Positions 47,882 to 56,329 of a stretch of DNA of 64,000 bases are shown here, one piece after another. Source of the stretch: Betaproteobacteria bacterium (lineage in GTDB: Bacteria; Pseudomonadota; Gammaproteobacteria; Burkholderiales; UBA6910). Location of the stretch: contig JACPEG010000055.1 of assembly GCA_016183615.1 (NCBI GenBank), forward strand, positions 1 through 64,000, in the 5' to 3' direction. The translations under genes were made by a program, and so were the position numbers. The notes under the pieces were generated by a model. The model did no database searches. It was given only the letters and a program-made list of their open reading frames with translations, and had not been told where the DNA came from. How positions within the stretch are numbered: the stretch's first letter is position 1; each line of letters begins with the position of its first letter.

Positions 47882-48817
47882 TCAGATCAGCCGGACGGCC
47901 TGGGACTCGGGCGGCCGCCGCCGCAACAACGACAGGTCGCCCGTCTCCGCCACGCGTTCTGCGTAGCCGATGTTGCGCTCGACCTCTTGCAGGTACAGGT
48001 TCGAGCCGTCGAAGTGCTCCGCGGCGTACTCGCAGGCGCCCTCCAGTGTCACCTGCAGCCGGCGGTTGGCGGTACGGTAGAAGCCCGGGGTCTTGTTGAC
48101 CAGGTCCGCCGCCGAGGAAAACACGACTTCCTCGCCGTCGGGCCCCTGGCGCCGCGCGATTCCCCCCAGCACGAATTCCGGATACAGCCGGTCCCGGCAT
48201 TTCTCCAGGTAGCAGCGATCCGCCATCTGGGAAATGATGTCGGCGGAGCCCAGCAGGTTTCCCAGCCGCCGGAAGATGGGGGCCGGCACCTTGATCCTGT
48301 CCACGGGGATTTCGTAGCCGGTGAAATGGATCACCGGCACGGCGGCGGGAACCAGATCGGCGAACCCGATGGTGGGCAGGTAGCGTTCCAGGAGCGCGGC
48401 GCCGCGGGAGACATGGTGCAAGGTGTATTCGGCGCCGTACTGATGGCGCGTATCCCGCTTGTTCCGGATGTAGCCGCAGTCATGGAACAGCGCGATCACG
48501 ATGCCCAGCTGAAACAGGCGGTCGCCGAGGGGACTGGTCCGGAAATGGCGGCGCTCGTAGCCGTCCATCAGCCGCGCCATGGCCAGCGTCACGTCCATGA
48601 CGTGCTGCAGATCATGGTAGGCGGTGTCGCACTTGTAGAACGCGGGGTGATCCCCCTGGTACATGGCGGTGACGTCCTCGAAGGCCTGGTTGATGCCCTC
48701 GGGCACGGCCCCGGGGTAGTGGATGCCGTGGATTTCGGCTACCGCATCGAGCACTTGCCCGGAATCGGTGATGTCGACCTGGTTGGTCACATCGAACTGG
48801 CTTCTGCGCTCCACCAT
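47882..48817 (-). CDS. HD-domain protein with class I phosphodiesterase-like motif, paralog 1
   Basis: 311 residues, soluble. The metal-binding set resembles class I cyclic-nucleotide phosphodiesterases: YHDLQHVMDVT (H68, H72) and ALFHDCGYIRNK (H112, D113). Another conserved stretch is VIHFTGYEIPVDRIKVPAPI, then SADIISQMADRCYLEKCRDR. A close paralog follows at 48870-49814 with the same length and residues at the same positions. The substrate could be a cyclic nucleotide or other phosphate ester; this is inference. No partner domain. Confidence 0.8.
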   Translation of the reverse strand: MVERRSQFDVTNQVDITDSGQVLDAVAEIHGIHYPGAVPEGINQAFEDVTAMYQGDHPAFYKCDTAYHDLQHVMDVTLAMARLMDGYERRHFRTSPLGDRLFQLGIVIALFHDCGYIRNKRDTRHQYGAEYTLHHVSRGAALLERYLPTIGFADLVPAAVPVIHFTGYEIPVDRIKVPAPIFRRLGNLLGSADIISQMADRCYLEKCRDRLYPEFVLGGIARRQGPDGEEVVFSSAADLVNKTPGFYRTANRRLQVTLEGACEYAAEHFDGSNLYLQEVERNIGYAERVAETGDLSLLRRRPPESQAVRLI

Positions 48818-48869
48818 GGTGTGAAGTCCGCTCCCGGAACTGTTGTTGGCGCGGCGGGCTGCCGCAGGC

Positions 48870-49814
48870 TCAGGGCTTGGCCTCCGCCTTCTCCGGCTCC
48901 GGCTGGGGAAGCGTGCGCCTCAGCAGCGAGATGTCCTGCTCTTTCGCCACGCGCTCGGCATAGCGGATGTTCTTGTTGAGTTCCTCCAGGTACAGGTTCT
49001 GCCCGCCGAAGTGCTTCTCGGCGCAGCGGTACACGCCGCTCAGGTGCTCGTTGAGACGCTTGATGGCGCCCTGATAGAAGGCCGGGGTCTTGAACACCAG
49101 GTCCTGGGCGGAATTGAACATGACCTCGTAGCCCCCGTCGGGAGTGCGGCGCCGCACGATGTCCCCCACCACGAATTCCGGGTAAAGCAGATCGCGGCAT
49201 TTCTCCAGGTAGCAGCGGTCCGCCATCTGGGCGACGATGTCGGCCGAGCCCAGCAGGTTGCCGAGCAGCCGGTAAATGGGGGCGGGCACTTCGATCTGGT
49301 CCACCGGAATCTCGTAGCCGGTGAAGTGAATGAGCTTGGCCGCCACCGGTGCCATTTGCGGCAGCCCGATCTTCGGCAGATACTCCTCGAGGAAACTGGC
49401 CCCGCGGGACACGTGGATGCGGGTGTACTCCGCCCCGTTTCGCGCCGCGTCGTTCTGCTCCCGGATATAGCCAATGTCATGGAACAGTGCGGTGATGATG
49501 CCCAGCTTGTAGAGCTCCCGGCCCAGCAGCTCGCGGCCGTTGCGGAAGCGCTCGTAGCCGTCCATCAGCCGCGCCATGGCCAGCGTCACGTCGAGCGTGT
49601 GCTGGATGTTGTGGTAGCCGGTGTCGCAGGGCAGATAGCCCGGCTGGTCGCCGCGGAAGAACCGGGCCGCATCGTTGAACGAGCGCGTCAGAACCTCAGC
49701 GGGCTCGGACTGGTAGAGGTCCTGGTAGATCCGCTGGATTTCGTCACGCACCACGCCCGGGTCAGTGACCTTAACGCGGTCGGTTACGTCGTGGTCGCTT
49801 CGGCGTTCCCCCAT
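48870..49814 (-). CDS. HD-domain protein with class I phosphodiesterase-like motif, paralog 2
   Basis: 314 residues. YHNIQHTLDVT (H68, N69, H72) matches the H-N-x-x-H signature of class I phosphodiesterases better than paralog 1 does, and ALFHDIGYIREQND supplies H112, D113 and an Asn. Later HFTGYEIPVDQIEVPAPIYR and SADIVAQMADRCYLEKCRDL match the paralog nearly exactly. It is upstream of paralog 1 on the same strand with a 52-base gap, so they are co-transcribed and arose by duplication. The divergent 294-base gap upstream includes an AT-rich block (TTTTAATAGATTTTTGTTTA). Confidence 0.8.
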   Translation of the reverse strand: MGERRSDHDVTDRVKVTDPGVVRDEIQRIYQDLYQSEPAEVLTRSFNDAARFFRGDQPGYLPCDTGYHNIQHTLDVTLAMARLMDGYERFRNGRELLGRELYKLGIITALFHDIGYIREQNDAARNGAEYTRIHVSRGASFLEEYLPKIGLPQMAPVAAKLIHFTGYEIPVDQIEVPAPIYRLLGNLLGSADIVAQMADRCYLEKCRDLLYPEFVVGDIVRRRTPDGGYEVMFNSAQDLVFKTPAFYQGAIKRLNEHLSGVYRCAEKHFGGQNLYLEELNKNIRYAERVAKEQDISLLRRTLPQPEPEKAEAKP

Positions 49815-50108
49815 CTGCCCTCCACCTCCTCCGAGGCGGGAGTGTCACGTTTTAATAGATTTTTGTTTATTACACGGCATCCCGGGGGTTTAGACAAGGG
49901 CAAAATTCACTCCTGGAATATCAGGAAATCCTGGTTTCAGCGACCGAAAGATTCTCGCAGGATGTGAAACAGGAGATTGAAGCAAAATCATGAATAATCA
50001 GACAGGTGGGAAATCCGCGGGAAGCATGGCCATAAATCGGGCGGACCGAGGCAAAAAGTGCGTTTTATGCCTCCGGCTTGGGCACGCCACCGCGAAAGGT
50101 CAGCAGCG

Positions 50109-50480
50109 GTGACCATCGCGCGCTGGCTGGCGGCGCTCTCCGCCCTCGTCTTTCTCGCGCCGGCGGCGGGGGTCTGCGCCCCGGCAGCGCAGGGACACGA
50201 CGATATCCCGGCGGTCGCGCTGCGGGACCTCCCGCCCGAAGTCCGCGACACCCTGAATCTCATCGAGCGCGGCGGGCCCTTTCCTTATCGCAGGGACGGT
50301 GCCGTGTTCAGCAACCGCGAACGCCTGCTGCCGCCGAAGCCGCGGGGATACTACCGGGAATTCACGGTGCCGACGCCCGGCGCCACGGTTCGCGGGGCAC
50401 GGCGCATCGTCGCCGGGAACAACCGGGTTTACTATTACACCGACGATCATTACCGCAGCTTCAGACGGATACGGGAGTAG
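50109..50480 (+). CDS. Exported guanyl-specific RNase, RNase Sa/barnase family
   Basis: 123 residues from GTG 50109, which begins a Sec signal peptide (MTIARWLAALSALVFLAPAA, cleavage near GVCA). The mature domain aligns with RNase Sa: YYREFTVPTPGATVRGARRI, then YYYTDDHYRSF. The catalytic Glu84 (general base), Arg99 and His114 correspond to Glu54, Arg69 and His85 of RNase Sa. It is expected to cleave RNA after G outside the cytoplasm. Three bases later starts a barstar gene, its presumed inhibitor. Confidence 0.88.
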   Translation: MTIARWLAALSALVFLAPAAGVCAPAAQGHDDIPAVALRDLPPEVRDTLNLIERGGPFPYRRDGAVFSNRERLLPPKPRGYYREFTVPTPGATVRGARRIVAGNNRVYYYTDDHYRSFRRIRE

Positions 50481-50483
50481 CTC

Positions 50484-50906
50484 ATGGAGTTCACCGCTCA
50501 GCACAACGGCCTATACGGCACCGGACCCAGTCAGGAGCTCGACGCGTTCCGCGCCGCGGCCCGCTCGCGCGGCGTGAGGTGGCTCGTGGTGGACTGCGCA
50601 GGCGCCGCGAGCAAGTCCAGCCTGCTCGAGACGCTCCGGGCGGGGCTGCGGCTTCCGGACTATTTCGGATTGAACTGGGATGCGCTCGAGGAGTGCGTCA
50701 CCGATCCGGGCTGGCTTCCGCCCGACGGCTGCGCGATCGTTCTCGACAATCTGGACGCGCTCGCCGCGACCGAGCCGGACGCGCTGACGATGATGCTGGA
50801 GATTTTCGGGATTGCCGCGGACTACTGGCGCGACGAGGAAATTCCGTTCTTCCTGCTGGCCCGCATGGAACGGGCCGGCGACTTCGGGCTGGGCGCCCTC
50901 GGCTAG
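50484..50906 (+). CDS. Barstar-family RNase inhibitor
   Basis: 140 residues without signal peptide, so cytoplasmic. Barstar-fold features: VVDCAGAASKSSLLETLRAG, LRLPDYFGLNWDALEECVTD (the acidic binding helix/loop with DYFGLNWDAL), and GCAIVLDNLDALAATEPDAL. In barstar this loop region plugs the RNase active site. The gene follows its target by three bases, so protection of the producer is built into the operon. Confidence 0.92.
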   Translation: MEFTAQHNGLYGTGPSQELDAFRAAARSRGVRWLVVDCAGAASKSSLLETLRAGLRLPDYFGLNWDALEECVTDPGWLPPDGCAIVLDNLDALAATEPDALTMMLEIFGIAADYWRDEEIPFFLLARMERAGDFGLGALG

Positions 50907-50911
50907 CGGCG

Positions 50912-51199
50912 CTAGTGATCTTCCAGGCGGTGGAGCTGCTCGGACGGCAGGCCGGTGTCCTCGTCGATCCAGTCCGCGATGCCCAGTTCGTCTTCGGCTT
51001 CGTGGAGCGTCTCGCCGGGCTCGTAATCGGTGTCCTCGGCGTCCGCGTTGTACTCCATGTCCTGGATCGCTTCCAGCAGCGTCGCGAACGGTCCGTAGGT
51101 CCGGTCGGTTTCCTTGCTCTGCCAATAAAACCCGTCGGGCCGCTCTATGACGCGGGTCTTGTCGTAATCAGGAGGTGTTACCGGGATGCGGATCGCCAT
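50912..51199 (-). CDS. Small acidic hypothetical protein
   Basis: 95 residues from ATG 51199, chosen because GGAGGGCGAC sits just upstream; the frame opens four codons earlier. It starts MAIRIPVTPPDYDKTRVIER and has a strongly acidic C-terminal half (EYNADAEDTDYEPGETLHEA). No family recognised. It converges on the barstar gene with a 5-base gap and might belong with the RNase module, though the opposite strand argues for an independent gene. Confidence 0.6.
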   Translation of the reverse strand: MAIRIPVTPPDYDKTRVIERPDGFYWQSKETDRTYGPFATLLEAIQDMEYNADAEDTDYEPGETLHEAEDELGIADWIDEDTGLPSEQLHRLEDH

Positions 51200-51271
51200 G
51201 TCGCCCTCCAAATCGAAACGAACGACGGATTTCTCGATTCCATTCTATACCAAACTGCGGCGATGCAATCG

Positions 51272-52000
51272 CTATTTCAGCAGCCGCAGAAGATCGCTCG
51301 CGTTGCGCGGAGCGGCGCCGCCGTCGGTGTTGTCGAAGTAAACGTGCACACCCCTTCCTTCGGCGCACCACCGCTCGATGCGCTTCGCCCAAATTTTCAG
51401 TTCCTTATTGCCGTAACTTGAGACGTAAGTGCGGGTATGGCCGTGCAGCCGCACGTATACCAGGTCGGTGGTGACCGCGTCCCACATGGGCCAGTCGGCG
51501 GCATCCGACTGGCACGCGCCCACGCGATGGTGCGCGAGCAACGCCGCCACCTCGGATTCGAACCACGACGGATTGCGGAACTCCAGGACGTGGCGCACCT
51601 GCGGCCAGTCATCCAACAGGCCCAGAAAATGCTTGAGGCGTTCCAGGTCCTTGCCGAGCCCCTGGGGCGTTTGCCATAGCATCGCCGCGAGGCGCTCGCC
51701 CAGCGGCGCGACGCTCTCCCGCTGCCGCTCCAGGCTCTCCCGCGGCGCCTCGAGCCGGAGCACGTGAGTCAGGTAGCGGTGCCCCTTCACGGCAAACGCG
51801 AATCCCTCCGGAGTCGCGTTCCGCCACTGCTCGAAGGTGGCGGGGCGAAGCTGGTGGTAGAACGTGGCGTTCACCTCGATTCCGGTGAACTTCCCGGCGC
51901 AGAATGCGAGCCAGTCCTTCTGCTTCACGCCGGCATAGAAGCCCTCTTTCCAGTCCCGATAGCTCCAGCCGCTGGTGCCGATGCAGATGCCCGGGGTCAT
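51272..52000 (-). CDS. DUF72-family protein
   Basis: 242 residues. Typical DUF72 blocks: [68 protein letters not shown]-type [20 protein letters not shown] and [17 protein letters not shown]. The TIM-barrel-like fold has no proven enzyme activity. Its ATG overlaps the dtd stop (51997-52000), so the two are coupled; no known function links them. Confidence 0.92.
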   Translation of the reverse strand: MTPGICIGTSGWSYRDWKEGFYAGVKQKDWLAFCAGKFTGIEVNATFYHQLRPATFEQWRNATPEGFAFAVKGHRYLTHVLRLEAPRESLERQRESVAPLGERLAAMLWQTPQGLGKDLERLKHFLGLLDDWPQVRHVLEFRNPSWFESEVAALLAHHRVGACQSDAADWPMWDAVTTDLVYVRLHGHTRTYVSSYGNKELKIWAKRIERWCAEGRGVHVYFDNTDGGAAPRNASDLLRLLK

Positions 52001-52446
52001 TCTTTCGGCGCGACCTGCAGCCAGAACGTCACCGGCCCGTCGTTCACCAGGCTCACCTGCATGTGGGCGCCGAACCGCCCGCAGGCCACGGGCGCGTGCA
52101 GGGCGCGCGCCCGCCCCGCCAGGTAATTGAACAGCGCTTCCCCGGTCTCGGGCGGCGCCGCCGGAGTGAAGCTCGGGCGCATGCCCTTCCGGGTATCGGC
52201 CGGAAGCGTGAACTGGGGCACCAGCAGCAGCCCGCCGCCCGCGTCCTTGACGCTGAGATTCATTTTGCCCTCGGCGTCGGAGAACACGCGAAACCCCAGC
52301 AGGCGCTCCAGCAGGCGCTCCGCCTGGGCCTCGCCGTCGCCCCGCTCGACGCCCACCAGCACCATGAGGCCGGCGCCGATGGCGCCCACGGTTTCGCCTT
52401 CCACTTCGACCCGGGCCGTGGTCACCCGCTGCAGCAAGCCGATCAT
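51997..52446 (-). CDS. dtd: D-aminoacyl-tRNA deacylase
   Basis: 149 residues from ATG 52446 ([20 protein letters not shown]). The family signatures are the [20 protein letters not shown] segment (S-Q-F-T-L block) and the [24 protein letters not shown] region with the catalytic Gly-cisPro-type motif ([38 protein letters not shown]). It hydrolyses D-aminoacyl-tRNAs, protecting translation. Overlaps the DUF72 start by 4 bases. Confidence 0.95.
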   Translation of the reverse strand: MIGLLQRVTTARVEVEGETVGAIGAGLMVLVGVERGDGEAQAERLLERLLGFRVFSDAEGKMNLSVKDAGGGLLLVPQFTLPADTRKGMRPSFTPAAPPETGEALFNYLAGRARALHAPVACGRFGAHMQVSLVNDGPVTFWLQVAPKE

Positions 52447-52591
52447 GGTTTCCTTTCCTTCGAACACCGAGCTTGGGCAAGGCGGCGCTCACGCCGAACG
52501 GCGCGCCAAAGCGCGGGAGTGGTGTGGCTTGGTTGTCAGGCAGTTTGGTAAACATCAATAATATGGCTCCGATTATAGCGATGCCCCCTCC

Positions 52592-53719
52592 ATGTCCGAA
52601 AAAATCGACTGCTGCGTGATCGGGGCCGGCGTCGTCGGCCTGGCGATCGCCCGCCGGATGGCCCTGGCCGGGCGGGAAGTCATCGTTCTGGAAACCCACG
52701 CCGCGATCGGCATGGAAACCAGCTCCCGCAACTCGGAGGTGATCCATGCCGGCATCTACTACCCCGCGGGCGGCCTGAAAGCGCGGCTGTGCGTGGCGGG
52801 CAAGGAAATGCTCTATGCCTACTGCGCCGAGCGGGGCATCGCCCACCGGCGTCTGGGCAAGCTCATCGTCGCGACCGGCGACGAGGAGCTACCGATTCTC
52901 GCCAGGTATCGGGCAAGCGCCGCGGCCAATGGAGTGCATGACCTCCAGCCGCTATCGGACGAGGACGCGCAGCAACTGGAGCCCGAGGTGCGCTGCGCGG
53001 GCGCCCTGCTCTCGCCTTCGACGGGAATCATCGACAGCCACGCGCTGATGCTCGCGCTCCAGGGCGACGCCGAACGGGAGGGCGCATCGGTGGTTTTCCT
53101 GAGTCCGGTTGTTTCCGGGCGAGTGGAAAACGGGGGCATCACGCTCGGCGTCGGCGGCGCCGAGCCCATGAAAATCACCTGCCGCACCGTGGTGAACGCG
53201 GCGGGCCTCTCGGCGCAGGCGGTGGCGCACGCAATATCGGGCATTCCCGGTTCGGCGATCCCGCCGCTCTACCTCGCGAAAGGCCATTACTTCACGCTGC
53301 CCGGAAAGGCGCCGTTCTCGCGACTGGTTTATCCGGTGGCAGGCGGTGGCGGGCTGGGCGTTCACGTCACTCTGGACCTGGGAGGACAGGCGAAATTCGG
53401 CCCTGACGTGAGCTGGATCGAGGGCGTGGATTACAGCTTCGACGAATCGCGAGCGGCCCTTTTCTACCAGGCCATCCGCCGCTACTACCCGGAGCTTTCC
53501 GACGGGGCATTGCAGCCGGGCTATACCGGCATACGGCCCAAGCTCTCCGGACCGGGGAAAGCGGCGGCGGATTTCATGATCCAGGGACCGCGCGAGCACG
53601 GCGTGCCGGGACTGGTGAGTCTCTACGGAATCGAGTCTCCGGGCCTCACGGCATCGCTCGCCATCGCCGAGCATGTGGCGGGGCTGCTGGACGACGGCGC
53701 CGGCGCCAAGGCGAAGTAA
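52592..53719 (+). CDS. FAD-dependent oxidoreductase, L-2-hydroxyglutarate oxidase (LhgO) type
   Basis: 375 residues. FAD-binding N-terminus [20 protein letters not shown], then [20 protein letters not shown] (typical LhgO block), [33 protein letters not shown], and [20 protein letters not shown], ending in [21 protein letters not shown]. The family oxidises L-2-hydroxyglutarate to 2-oxoglutarate, passing electrons to quinone. Exact substrate is inferred. The following small gene overlaps its 3' end on the other strand only as a weak frame. Confidence 0.9.
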   Translation: MSEKIDCCVIGAGVVGLAIARRMALAGREVIVLETHAAIGMETSSRNSEVIHAGIYYPAGGLKARLCVAGKEMLYAYCAERGIAHRRLGKLIVATGDEELPILARYRASAAANGVHDLQPLSDEDAQQLEPEVRCAGALLSPSTGIIDSHALMLALQGDAEREGASVVFLSPVVSGRVENGGITLGVGGAEPMKITCRTVVNAAGLSAQAVAHAISGIPGSAIPPLYLAKGHYFTLPGKAPFSRLVYPVAGGGGLGVHVTLDLGGQAKFGPDVSWIEGVDYSFDESRAALFYQAIRRYYPELSDGALQPGYTGIRPKLSGPGKAAADFMIQGPREHGVPGLVSLYGIESPGLTASLAIAEHVAGLLDDGAGAKAK

Positions 53720-53892
53720 GGCGGGATCCCCGTCCCCCCGGGCCGTCGCACGCACGCCGGAAACGGATTGCCGACCTGCGATCCAATAGCCGACGGTGGA
53801 ACCGGGAATTTGTAATCCTTGCCCTTGCCGAAGCTCACCACAATATACGGTTCCATGCCGTTCTCCCTCGCTATGCCGTGTGCGTGCCCACT

Positions 53893-54744
53893 TTACCTTG
53901 GTTTTGGCTCCCCGGTGAGTGCGGCAGCGCCGGGAACGTGGCGCTCGAGGAAAACGCCGAGCTGGCGCACCCATTCCTCGCGCATGAACAGGAACCCGTC
54001 ATTGTGCCCGCCGCGCATCTCCAGGAATACCTTCGGCTCACGCGCCGCCGCGAACAGCGCCTGCCCGTGGCGGTAGGGCACGATATCGTCGTCCCGGCTG
54101 TGGGCCACCAGCACCGGGGATTGAACCGAGGCCAGGTAGTCACGAGTGTTGTAACTGTAACGGGAAAGCAGCCGCACCGGGAGAAACGGGTAGACGTCCG
54201 CTCCCATGTCCGGCACCGAAGTGAAGACCGAGGCGAGCACCAGGGCACCCGGCCGCTCGCGGACGGCGAGCCAGGCCGCCACCGCGCCGCCCAGCGATTC
54301 TCCCAGCAGCACGATGCGCCGGGGTTCCAGCTTGCGGACTTCGATGAGGTAGCGCCAGGCCGCCTGCGCGTCCCGGTAGGTGCCCTCCTCGCCCGGGCTG
54401 CCCCCGCTCAGGCCGTAGCCCCGGTAGTCGAAAATGAAGCTGGAGTAGCCCAGGCGCTGGAACATGAGCAGGTACTCCAGCCGGTGCGAGATATTCCCGG
54501 CATTGCCGTGGAACAGCAGTACGGTGCCGCGGGGCGCCCGCGCCGGAACGAACCAGGCGTGCAGGCTTACACCGTCGGACGTGGCAAGCCGCACGTCCTC
54601 GAATTCGAGCCCCGCATCCCGCGGCGTGGCGACGACTTCCTTGCCGATCTCGGGGAAATAGACCAGCCGCGACTGGAACAGGAATACCACGACGAGCAGC
54701 GCCCCGTAGGCTGCGGCCAAGGTCCCGAGGATGCTCCACACCAT
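53893..54744 (-). CDS. Membrane-anchored alpha/beta hydrolase
   Basis: 283 residues from ATG 54744 (a start at 54807 would add 21 polar residues). An N-terminal helix ([20 protein letters not shown]) anchors it. Hydrolase motifs: [20 protein letters not shown] (oxyanion region), nucleophile elbow [15 protein letters not shown] (GxSxG), [16 protein letters not shown] with the acid, and [11 protein letters not shown] with the histidine. Relatives are BEM46/YfhR-type esterases of unknown substrate. It is divergent from ppa; the two starts lie about 75 bases apart. Confidence 0.9.
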   Translation of the reverse strand: MVWSILGTLAAAYGALLVVVFLFQSRLVYFPEIGKEVVATPRDAGLEFEDVRLATSDGVSLHAWFVPARAPRGTVLLFHGNAGNISHRLEYLLMFQRLGYSSFIFDYRGYGLSGGSPGEEGTYRDAQAAWRYLIEVRKLEPRRIVLLGESLGGAVAAWLAVRERPGALVLASVFTSVPDMGADVYPFLPVRLLSRYSYNTRDYLASVQSPVLVAHSRDDDIVPYRHGQALFAAAREPKVFLEMRGGHNDGFLFMREEWVRQLGVFLERHVPGAAALTGEPKPR

Positions 54745-54782
54745 GCGCACGCTGCGGTTCTTCGGAGAAGGCGAATCGCCGC

Positions 54783-54788
54783 TATAAT
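54783..54788 (+). promoter_or_regulatory. Probable -10 element of ppa
   Basis: Consensus TATAAT lies 31 bases before the ppa ATG in the GCCGCTATAATAGCGGC palindrome. A -35 hexamer at 17 bases is not obvious (GTTCTT-like sequence), so it is listed only as a -10. The symmetric flanks could mark an operator. Confidence 0.4.
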
Positions 54789-54818
54789 AGCGGCTTTCCA
54801 CAGCCACCGGGGGCCACC

Positions 54819-55367
54819 ATGAATCTCGACCGCGTCGGTTCCGGCCGCGACCTGCCCAACGACTTCAACGTCATCATCGAGATCCCGATGAACGCCGACC
54901 CCATCAAGTACGAAGTCGACAAGGAAACCGGCGCCATGTTCGTGGACCGCTTCATGTCCACCGCCATGCACTATCCCTGCAACTATGGCTATATTCCCCA
55001 CACGCTCTCCGATGACGGCGACCCGGTGGACGTGCTGGTGATCTCCCCCGTGCCTCTGATCACGGGAGTGGTGGTGCGCTGCCGGCCGGTGGGAATGCTC
55101 AAGATGACCGACGAGGCCGGCGGCGACACCAAGGTGCTGGCCGTTCCCGTCGACAAGCTGTGCAACCTGTACCGCCACATCGGATCGCCGCGGGACCTGC
55201 CCGAGACCATCCTCGCCCAGATCGCCCATTTCTTCGCCCACTACAAGGACCTGGAGCCCGGCAAATGGGTGAAAGTGGAAGGCTGGGTCGGACCGCAGGA
55301 AGCCAAGGCCGAAATTGTTTCGGGCGTGAAACGCTTCAAGGCGGCGAAGAAAAAGCCGAAGTTTTGA
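54819..55367 (+). CDS. ppa: Inorganic pyrophosphatase (family I)
   Basis: 182 residues. Family I active-site residues: [40 protein letters not shown] (Y-x-Y-I-P then D-G-D-P), [20 protein letters not shown], and [19 protein letters not shown] with a hydrophilic C-terminus. It hydrolyses cytosolic PPi. With hppA and pfp, the cell has three routes for using or removing PPi, so PPi must be shared among them. Confidence 0.96.
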   Translation: MNLDRVGSGRDLPNDFNVIIEIPMNADPIKYEVDKETGAMFVDRFMSTAMHYPCNYGYIPHTLSDDGDPVDVLVISPVPLITGVVVRCRPVGMLKMTDEAGGDTKVLAVPVDKLCNLYRHIGSPRDLPETILAQIAHFFAHYKDLEPGKWVKVEGWVGPQEAKAEIVSGVKRFKAAKKKPKF

Positions 55368-55371
55368 AGGC

Positions 55372-55455
55372 TGTAAACTGTGAACGGTGAACCGAGTTTC
55401 TGCAGCGCCCGCCGCCACTTTTTGACCGTTTACTGTTCACCGTTCACTGTTCAGC
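55372..55455. repeat. GTAAACTGTGAACGGTGAAC inverted repeat
   Basis: Words GTAAACTGTGAACGGTGAAC are followed after about 35 bases by GTTTACTGTTCACCGTTCAC. It resembles the repeat at 13241-13335. It separates ppa from the metallophosphoesterase gene. Confidence 0.7.
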
Positions 55456-55473
55456 GCTCTTGATTCCGCTCCC

Positions 55474-55992
55474 ATGAAAATCTGTGTAGTCTCCGACAGC
55501 CACGACCGCGCCGAGCTGCTCGCCGCGGCGGTGGCGCAGGCCAAGGGCATGGGTGCTGAGGCCGTCGTGCATTGCGGCGATGTGATCGGGCCCAACACCC
55601 TGCGCGGACTTTCGCCGCTCGGCCTGCCGGTGCACGTGATCCACGGCAACAATGTGGGCGACACCGTGGTCATGGCCAGGCTCGCGGCGAAGCCGGGCAG
55701 CCTGATCCATTACCACGGCCCGGACGCGCGGCTCGATCTTGCGAGCCGCCGCATCTTCGTGGTGCATTACCCCGATTACGGCGAAGCCATGGCCGCGACC
55801 GGAAACTTCGATCTGGTGTGCTGCGGCCATAGCCATAATGCCGGGATCCGGCGCGTAAAGAACGTCAAAGGCGCCGAGACCCTGCTCGTCAATCCGGGCA
55901 CCGTGGCCGGCATCAGTGCCCCGGCCACCTTCGCGCTGGGCGATCTCTCGACCCTGGAGTTTGCGATTCATCCGGTCGCCCCGGCTCAATAA
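55474..55992 (+). CDS. YfcE-type metallophosphoesterase
   Basis: 172 residues. Dinuclear metal motifs: VVSDSHDRAELLAAAV (D-x-H), VHCGDVIGPNTL (G-D), IHGNN (G-N-H/N), and VCCGHSHNAGI (G-H-S-H) followed by NPGTVAG. The set is complete for the calcineurin-like fold; small YfcE/MJ0936 relatives hydrolyse phosphodiesters such as bis-pNPP in vitro. Physiological substrate unknown. Same strand as ppa but separated by a repeat. Confidence 0.9.
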   Translation: MKICVVSDSHDRAELLAAAVAQAKGMGAEAVVHCGDVIGPNTLRGLSPLGLPVHVIHGNNVGDTVVMARLAAKPGSLIHYHGPDARLDLASRRIFVVHYPDYGEAMAATGNFDLVCCGHSHNAGIRRVKNVKGAETLLVNPGTVAGISAPATFALGDLSTLEFAIHPVAPAQ

Positions 55993-56009
55993 CCTCGGCG
56001 CCGCCCGCG

Positions 56010-56291
56010 CTACCCGGACCTCCCCGCCTCCGCCGCCTCCAGCTCCTTGTGCAGCTTGAGCGGCCGCCGCGCCTTGCGCAGCCGGAGGTTCAGGAGTTCC
56101 ACCACCGAAAACGCCATGGCGAAGTAGATGTAGCCCTTGGGAATGTGCATTTCGAGGCCCTCGCCGATCGGCGCGACCCCCACCAGGATCGAGATGAAAA
56201 TGATGTTGTCCACCCCGAGCACGATTTCAAGGGCGGTGAGGGACAGCAGGGCAATCCACGCCTCAGGCGTAGCCAACCATTCCATAGGCAC
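56010..56291 (-). pseudogene. TerC-family gene with large in-frame internal deletion
   Basis: 93 residues instead of about 240. It starts as a normal TerC protein ([33 protein letters not shown]), then jumps at [15 protein letters not shown] to the conserved C-terminal helix [20 protein letters not shown]. The middle helices and the second conserved acidic motif are missing while the frame stays open. It could encode a small two-helix protein, but metal transport is unlikely. It lies 38 bases after the TerC-UspA fusion gene and probably shares its transcript. Confidence 0.8.
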
Positions 56292-56329
56292 TCCTCATTG
56301 AGCAGCTGCGCCGGCAGCGGCGCCATTGC

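Noticed and set aside
53623..53856. 77-codon minus-strand frame with a fair GAGGGAG ribosome site
   Set aside because: It overlaps the end of the FAD oxidoreductase gene, and only the first 45 codons lie outside it. No family was recognised, so it is not listed as a gene, though the short 5' part could be real.
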